In this document: positions 40,192 through 43,896 of the stretch, in pieces | How positions within the stretch are numbered: the stretch's first letter is position 1 | Layout of the letters: each line of letters begins with the position of its first letter | Source: Chlamydiales bacterium | GTDB lineage: Bacteria > Chlamydiota > Chlamydiia > Chlamydiales > JAAKFR01 | Length of the DNA stretch: 43,896 nt | Assembly (NCBI GenBank): GCA_022601635.1 | Contig: JAJACG010000018.1 | Span: forward strand, 1-43,896 | Direction: 5' to 3' | The notes under the pieces: generated by a model | The model's database searches: none | The model's input: only the letters and a program-made list of their open reading frames with translations | What the model was told of the DNA's origin: nothing | Translations under genes and position numbers: made by a program

Positions 40192-40405
40192 GGTTGGTTT
40201 TGAGGTTTCAGTTCGGGTTGATCCTCAGGTTAAGGAGCACTCTTACAGCAGTTATTTGGCGCTTGCCAATGGACGCCACTTTCGCAGTTGGGGAAGGTCT
40301 ATTCCAGGGGCAGTTGTTGCTGTGAGTAGCTACGCTTTGATCGCTCTTAGAGTAAATCCGCCAAGCATACCGCCTTCGCCCTCTATACCTTATTGTACGC
40401 GGTAG
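40175..40405 (+). CDS. Hypothetical protein, third frame of the locus
   Basis: 76 residues from the TTG at 40175, not recognised. AGGAGG at 40164-40169 is a strong ribosome-binding site five bases before it, which speaks for genuine initiation here, coupled to the end of the preceding frame. Against that, the sequence PFPVEVGFEVSVRVDPQ continues smoothly from the preceding protein if one base is shifted near 40170, which speaks for a frameshift. The C-terminus is Pro-rich (PPSIPPSPSIP). It overlaps the convergent Rsm22-like gene by 16 bases. Confidence 0.42.
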   Translation: MPFPVEVGFEVSVRVDPQVKEHSYSSYLALANGRHFRSWGRSIPGAVVAVSSYALIALRVNPPSIPPSPSIPYCTR

Positions 40406-41193
40406 CCATCGCCCCAGCGCGCCTTTTTTAGCTGTTTGTAGCCTTCATTACTCTTGGTTACAGTGCGTTCAAAGATGCCCTCCTCTTCACATAGAGTGAG
40501 CTTGATGTGTCCTTTGCGCTTCTGCGGCACATGCAAAATACGGAATTTGCGCTCTTTAGGTTCCTCTTTGCTTAGAATAACAAAGCTGTACTTCTCCTCT
40601 TCCCACCCAAGTGTGCCACCTTTCAAAATTCGATGCTTCTGTGTTCTAGCTACCTTGGTTCCAAAGTGACACCAGCCTGACTGCATCGGACACCTCTTTT
40701 CATGGGGACAGGGAGCTACAACAAAGCCACCTCGCTTGATAACCCTCTCTCTAAAGTCCAAAATGTTTTGGTAGCCAGCAGGGGTACCGGGCTCTACAAT
40801 GATTAGCGCCACGTTGGTGAGTTCCCACAGCTGCTCGATCATGTGAGGACTTTCGCCGAGTGAATAGCTGCAAAGCACAATGTCATGGCGCTCTTTTGGC
40901 AGAGCTGTGAGCCAGTGATCTTTTGGATGGCGCTTCTTGCCGATTTTGAAAATATGGGGATTGTGCTCCACGCGGGTGATCTTCTCATACTCCAAGTCGC
41001 AGCCCGGGCCTGCTCCGAAATCGAGCAGACTATTTCCAGCTGGCGCCTCTTGCATCACTCGCTGCAAGACAGCTTGCGTCGCGGGAAAGCGCACCTCCAA
41101 GTAGATGGCGGCAGTTTTTTCATCGAGAGCCCAGTCGCCTGACTTGTAGAGTTGGCTCAGCTTCTCACTCATCTCTGGTGTCAAATCGTCCAC
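40390..41193 (-). CDS. Rsm22/METTL17-family ribosome-associated methyltransferase-like protein
   Basis: About 267 residues from the GTG at 41193, or 260 from the ATG at 41172. The Rsm22 family has a SAM-fold methyltransferase domain and acts on the small ribosomal subunit; mitochondrial members need an iron-sulfur cluster. Visible blocks are AAIYLEVRFPATQAVLQRVM, LLDFGAGPGCDLEYE (SAM motif), LCSYSLGESP, and the four-cysteine-type cluster segment APCPHEKRCPMQSGWCHF. The C-terminus is basic. TATCCT ends six bases before the GTG, which favours the longer start in keeping with the other leaderless genes, but the -35 match is poor. It diverges from the copper ATPase with a 13-base gap. Confidence 0.8.
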   Translation of the reverse strand: MDDLTPEMSEKLSQLYKSGDWALDEKTAAIYLEVRFPATQAVLQRVMQEAPAGNSLLDFGAGPGCDLEYEKITRVEHNPHIFKIGKKRHPKDHWLTALPKERHDIVLCSYSLGESPHMIEQLWELTNVALIIVEPGTPAGYQNILDFRERVIKRGGFVVAPCPHEKRCPMQSGWCHFGTKVARTQKHRILKGGTLGWEEEKYSFVILSKEEPKERKFRILHVPQKRKGHIKLTLCEEEGIFERTVTKSNEGYKQLKKARWGDGYRVQ

Positions 41194-41206
41194 GCAACTA
41201 GGATAG

Positions 41207-43426
41207 ATGAAAAAGATGATCTTATGCAAATTATGTGAGCTTCCGCTGCCGAAAAATCCAATTGAGGAGCACTTTTGCTGTTCTGGCTGCGCCACTGTCT
41301 ATAAAATTTTAGGAAAAGCTGATCCAAATGCCCCTCTTTTCAAAGAGGCGCAAAAGGCAGGCCTGCTCTCCAATCAGGAGAAGATAGATCAAAAAGAGGC
41401 GCAAGAGAAGCTCCGTACTCACTTTGAAATTCGTGGGATGTGGTGTCCGCAATGCGCCTCGGCAATCCAGATGCTCCTGCTGCGGCAGAGGGGCGTTGTA
41501 CGAGCAACTGTCGACTACGCGACAGATCTTGCGCTTGTGGAATATAATCCGCGGGAAACAGATAAACAGGCCCTCTTTGAATATATCAAGCGGATCGGGT
41601 ATGAAGCGGGATCTCTGTTAGAAAAACCCAAAAGCCACTTTTCGCTCTGGCTCCGTCTAGGGTTTGCCCTTTTTGCCCTTCTCAATCTGATGATGTTTCT
41701 CTATCCTGTACACTTCTCCTCAGTTTTGGAGGGCTATGAATTGCCTCTTGCATGGCTCTCTTGCGCAATTGCGACGCCGCTCTTTTTTCTCTTTCCTTGG
41801 CGCCGCCTGATTGTGGGACTGCGCACGCTCTGCTTGGGAATGGAATCTTTGATCTTCCTGGGGATATCAGCTGCCTATTTGACCTCATTGTGGAATCTTT
41901 TCCACAATAGCGTAGCTGTATACTTCGACTCGATGAGTATGGTGATGGTCTCTCTTCTGCTGGGGAGATTGTTGGAGCAGCGTGCCAAATTTTCAGCAAA
42001 GCAGACTCTTTTCCGCATCACCAGATCGCTGCCTCAAAAGGGGAGGCGAAATGGGCAGATGGTGTCCATCAAGGAGATCAAGGTTGGTGATGAACTACAG
42101 CTGCTCTTGGGTGAGAAGGTAGTGCTCGATGGGGTGGTCACAAAGGGGGAGGCGCTTGTTGATGAATCTGTGATGACTGGTGAGGCGCGGCTTGTTTTGA
42201 AAAGGAGGGGAGAGCGGCTGATTGGTGGTAGCATTGTGCGCAAAGGCTCTCTCTATTTTGAGGTGACAGCCAATAGCGAAGGTTCGCTCATCTCCCAGAT
42301 ACTCCAGTTTATAGAAAGGGATCTCAGCAGCAAAAAACAGGTGCGATTGATTGATCGCATCACCCCCATCTTCATTCCGATTGTCATTTTGCTGGGACTT
42401 CTCTCAGGCCATCTGCTAGAAGTGCTTCTTGTTGCCTGCCCCTGCGCTATTGGCATAGCCGTTCCATTGATCGAATCGAGGCTAATCAAACGCTTTGCCG
42501 ATGAGGGCGTTTTGATTCGCAATCGCGACGCCCTATTTCGCCTCGGTGATGACCCCTACTTCATCTTCGATAAAACCGGCACCGTGACAGAGGGGCTCTT
42601 CACTTTGCTCAGCGAACCACCCAAAAATCCTCTTATAGGTCGTATGGCAGCCTCTACGATTCATCCAGCTGCACAGCCGCTAGCTGAAGGCAAGCCTCTT
42701 GAGGTGGAAGAGGTCATTGGTCGCGGCCTTATCTTCGAAGATGCACTTCTTGGCTCCTCTCGCTTTTTGCAGGAGCGAGGCGTTACTGTCCCAACCATTG
42801 CAAGTGAGCATAGCCTACTCTTTTTTGCAAAAGGGGGAAGCTATCAGGAGCACTTTGAGGTGGGTGACCGATTACGTCCCTTTCCAAAGCTCAATGGATT
42901 GCTACTTTCTGGTGATCGCAAGGAGGTGGTCAAAAGGGTGGCAGATCAACTCGGCCTACAGTGGAAAGCAGAGTGTGATCCCCTCCAAAAAAGAGAGGTG
43001 ATCCAAAACATCACTCAAACCACAGTGATGGTGGGGGATGGAGTTAATGACGCATCAGCTTTGGCTGCTGCTGATGTGGGCATCTCCGTCACCTCTGGTA
43101 GTGATGTCTCTTTGCAGGTTGCAGATATGGTGGTGAGTGATTTAGAGGCTCTGCCTGCTTTAGTAGCCCTTTCTAAAAAGGGGAGGCGGATTGCACGCCA
43201 AAATCTCTTCTGGGCCTTTTCATTTAATATTGTAGGAATAGCGCTAGCGATGCTGGGGCTGCTACAGCCACTTTTTGCAGCAGCGGCAATGGCGCTCTCC
43301 AGTCTAGCTGTCGTTATTTCTACTGCCCGAATCGATAAAAAGGGTGGGCTCAAGCAGCTCACCAGCTGGAATCTTCATAGCGGGAGTGAGCAGCGTGACG
43401 TCGAAACTAAGAGTGTCACTCTTTGA
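41207..43426 (+). CDS. Copper-transporting P1B-type ATPase, CcoI/FixI-like
   Basis: 739 residues. An N-terminal metal-binding extension has C7LCELP and HFCCSGC (C24, C25, C28), as in CcoI/FixI-type pumps. An HMA domain has WCPQC (C80, C83). The ATPase core has TGE (VMTGEAR), the membrane metal site CPC at 411-413, the phosphorylated Asp455 in DKTGTVTEG, and GDGVNDASAL near 609. The CPC and N-terminal cysteines point to Cu(I). CcoI pumps supply copper for the assembly of cbb3-type cytochrome oxidase, which would suit a respiring environmental chlamydia; a detoxifying CopA role is the alternative. The 3' end overlaps the next convergent gene by 123 bases. Confidence 0.9.
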   Translation: MKKMILCKLCELPLPKNPIEEHFCCSGCATVYKILGKADPNAPLFKEAQKAGLLSNQEKIDQKEAQEKLRTHFEIRGMWCPQCASAIQMLLLRQRGVVRATVDYATDLALVEYNPRETDKQALFEYIKRIGYEAGSLLEKPKSHFSLWLRLGFALFALLNLMMFLYPVHFSSVLEGYELPLAWLSCAIATPLFFLFPWRRLIVGLRTLCLGMESLIFLGISAAYLTSLWNLFHNSVAVYFDSMSMVMVSLLLGRLLEQRAKFSAKQTLFRITRSLPQKGRRNGQMVSIKEIKVGDELQLLLGEKVVLDGVVTKGEALVDESVMTGEARLVLKRRGERLIGGSIVRKGSLYFEVTANSEGSLISQILQFIERDLSSKKQVRLIDRITPIFIPIVILLGLLSGHLLEVLLVACPCAIGIAVPLIESRLIKRFADEGVLIRNRDALFRLGDDPYFIFDKTGTVTEGLFTLLSEPPKNPLIGRMAASTIHPAAQPLAEGKPLEVEEVIGRGLIFEDALLGSSRFLQERGVTVPTIASEHSLLFFAKGGSYQEHFEVGDRLRPFPKLNGLLLSGDRKEVVKRVADQLGLQWKAECDPLQKREVIQNITQTTVMVGDGVNDASALAAADVGISVTSGSDVSLQVADMVVSDLEALPALVALSKKGRRIARQNLFWAFSFNIVGIALAMLGLLQPLFAAAAMALSSLAVVISTARIDKKGGLKQLTSWNLHSGSEQRDVETKSVTL

Positions 43427-43896
43427 ATCATATTTTGGGTTGCGCAAGACTAGATTGACCTCGCTGTAGTGAGCTGTTCTTGCTCTAGGGCTTTTGGATG
43501 GAGCGTAGTAGATGAAGCCGGCGTTGGGCGGCTGCAGCAAAAAGCTGCTGTGCCCTAGATCCCAATTCTCAAGAAACTCATTTAGAGTCACACTTCCCGC
43601 TCTTCTGTCCGGTCTCTCAGAAAAAAAGGCGACTGAATCGTTAACATTGTGGAGGTTCAGCGTTCCGCTGATCGTTGTGCCATCTGCCATCTCCATAGTC
43701 GCTGTTCTGGCATGAATGACAAAAAGCAGCTGATCGTCAGGGATCGGCTTCCTACGGAGATACTGCTTAACTCCCGTTTGGCAGATTTCGTCAGAATTTT
43801 TGATTCGGCTAAATTCGGAGACGAGCGCTAACCACTTGCTGGTTAGACGAGTCGAGAATGACACCGAATCGAAAATTGTGGCGGAAGATACCAAAC
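43304..43896 (-). CDS. Unrecognised protein with in-frame palindromic-element segment; 5' end outside window
   Basis: The open frame enters from beyond the window end and its first visible 47 codons are the palindromic element (copy 2). After the element ends at 43756, about 150 residues of ordinary protein follow (RRKPIPDDQLLFVIHARTA..., GTLNLHNVNDSVAFFSERPDRRAG, LVLRNPKYDSKSDTLSFDVTLL). The pattern resembles small exported beta-rich proteins of unknown function, whose N-terminal signal peptide would lie outside the window or have been displaced. The frame is not broken by the element, so a chimeric protein is possible; alternatively the gene lost its 5' end. Its last 40 residues are coded antisense to the ATPase 3' end. 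Confidence 0.5.
   Translation of the reverse strand, partial: LVSSATIFDSVSFSTRLTSKWLALVSEFSRIKNSDEICQTGVKQYLRRKPIPDDQLLFVIHARTATMEMADGTTISGTLNLHNVNDSVAFFSERPDRRAGSVTLNEFLENWDLGHSSFLLQPPNAGFIYYAPSKSPRARTAHYSEVNLVLRNPKYDSKSDTLSFDVTLLTPAMKIPAGELLEPTLFIDSGSRNNDS
43756..43896 (-). mobile_element. Palindromic element, copy 2 (truncated by window end)
   Basis: 141 bases of the 161-bp element seen at 3374-3534, in the opposite orientation. It ends with the same GGAGATACTG terminal repeat at 43756. Eight differences from copy 1 over the shared part all leave the long open frame intact. The flanking bases here (plus strand CCTAC) are not TTAA, so either the target duplication is not obligatory or it has mutated. 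The far end lies about 20 bases beyond the window. Confidence 0.88.

Noticed and set aside
1-43896. CRISPR array, tRNA or rRNA genes, or insertion sequence with transposase
   Set aside because: No regularly spaced short repeats, cloverleaf-like stretches, conserved rRNA segments or transposase motifs were seen in the gaps, which are nearly all shorter than 100 bases.
3374-43896. The two inverted palindromic copies as ends of one 40-kb composite transposon or genomic island
   Set aside because: The region between them is ordinary chlamydial housekeeping sequence with conserved gene order, and there is no integrase or transposase. Inversion by recombination between the copies remains possible.

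Overview
The window looks like a chromosome segment from a member of the Chlamydiae, most likely one of the amoeba- or invertebrate-associated 'environmental' lineages rather than Chlamydia itself. The reasons are the gene content and order: tpiA beside xseA-xseB-dxs, gatC-gatA-gatB near a class III ribonuclease H gene (rnhC) with small unrecognised membrane proteins between, a SurA-like gene overlapping ksgA, a short RodZ-like protein, and glgB behind an unrecognised conserved-looking gene. Genes that the reduced pathogens usually lack are also present: a TolC/EmrA/EmrB-type efflux set, a malic enzyme, a CcoI-type copper ATPase, and proteins with eukaryote-style or effector-style domains (HECT, Fic). 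The assignment rests on recalled family and synteny knowledge, not on a search.

Layout. 1-123 is the 3' end of a HECT-type ubiquitin ligase gene, cut by the window edge but holding the catalytic-cysteine motif. Then come hflX, a Fic protein, two small unknown genes and a 161-bp palindromic element (3374-3534). 3605-8208 holds mtaB, an unknown gene, a possible structured region, glgB and a small membrane protein. 8292-16493 holds a membrane protein, the gatCAB operon (minus strand), an SDR-type epimerase, two small membrane proteins, a predicted outer-membrane beta-barrel and rnhC. 16546-22279 is one tightly coupled operon (outer-membrane channel, membrane-fusion protein, 14-TM transporter, malic enzyme). 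22255-28822 holds an MFS transporter, a degenerate PP2C-like protein, rodZ-like plus DUF368/PopT, a thioredoxin-domain DUF255 protein and a SurA-like chaperone. 28819-33656 holds ksgA, an unknown gene, an exported HAD-fold protein and an 876-residue HECT-domain protein. 33641-37846 is the minus-strand xseA-xseB-dxs-nadK operon. 37873-39416 is tpiA-secG-def. 39471-40405 is a strange three-frame locus with a G6 tract and a tandem repeat. The end holds an Rsm22-type protein, a copper P-type ATPase, and a gene whose 5' part is a second copy of the palindromic element.

Most notable: (1) two genes ending in recognisable HECT C-lobes, one nearly canonical, in a bacterial chromosome; (2) a palindromic element present twice in opposite orientation, which keeps one reading frame open throughout, contributes an in-frame segment to a protein in copy 2, and with its TTAA duplication adds exactly 55 codons; (3) a repeated promoter arrangement in which the -10 box ends only 6-8 bases before the start codon, implying leaderless mRNAs at about ten genes, while four other genes have ordinary 22-32 base leaders. 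No rRNA or tRNA genes, CRISPR arrays, insertion sequences with transposases, or replication origins were seen. Intergenic space is small; the longest clear gap without a gene is about 210 bases, upstream of glgB.
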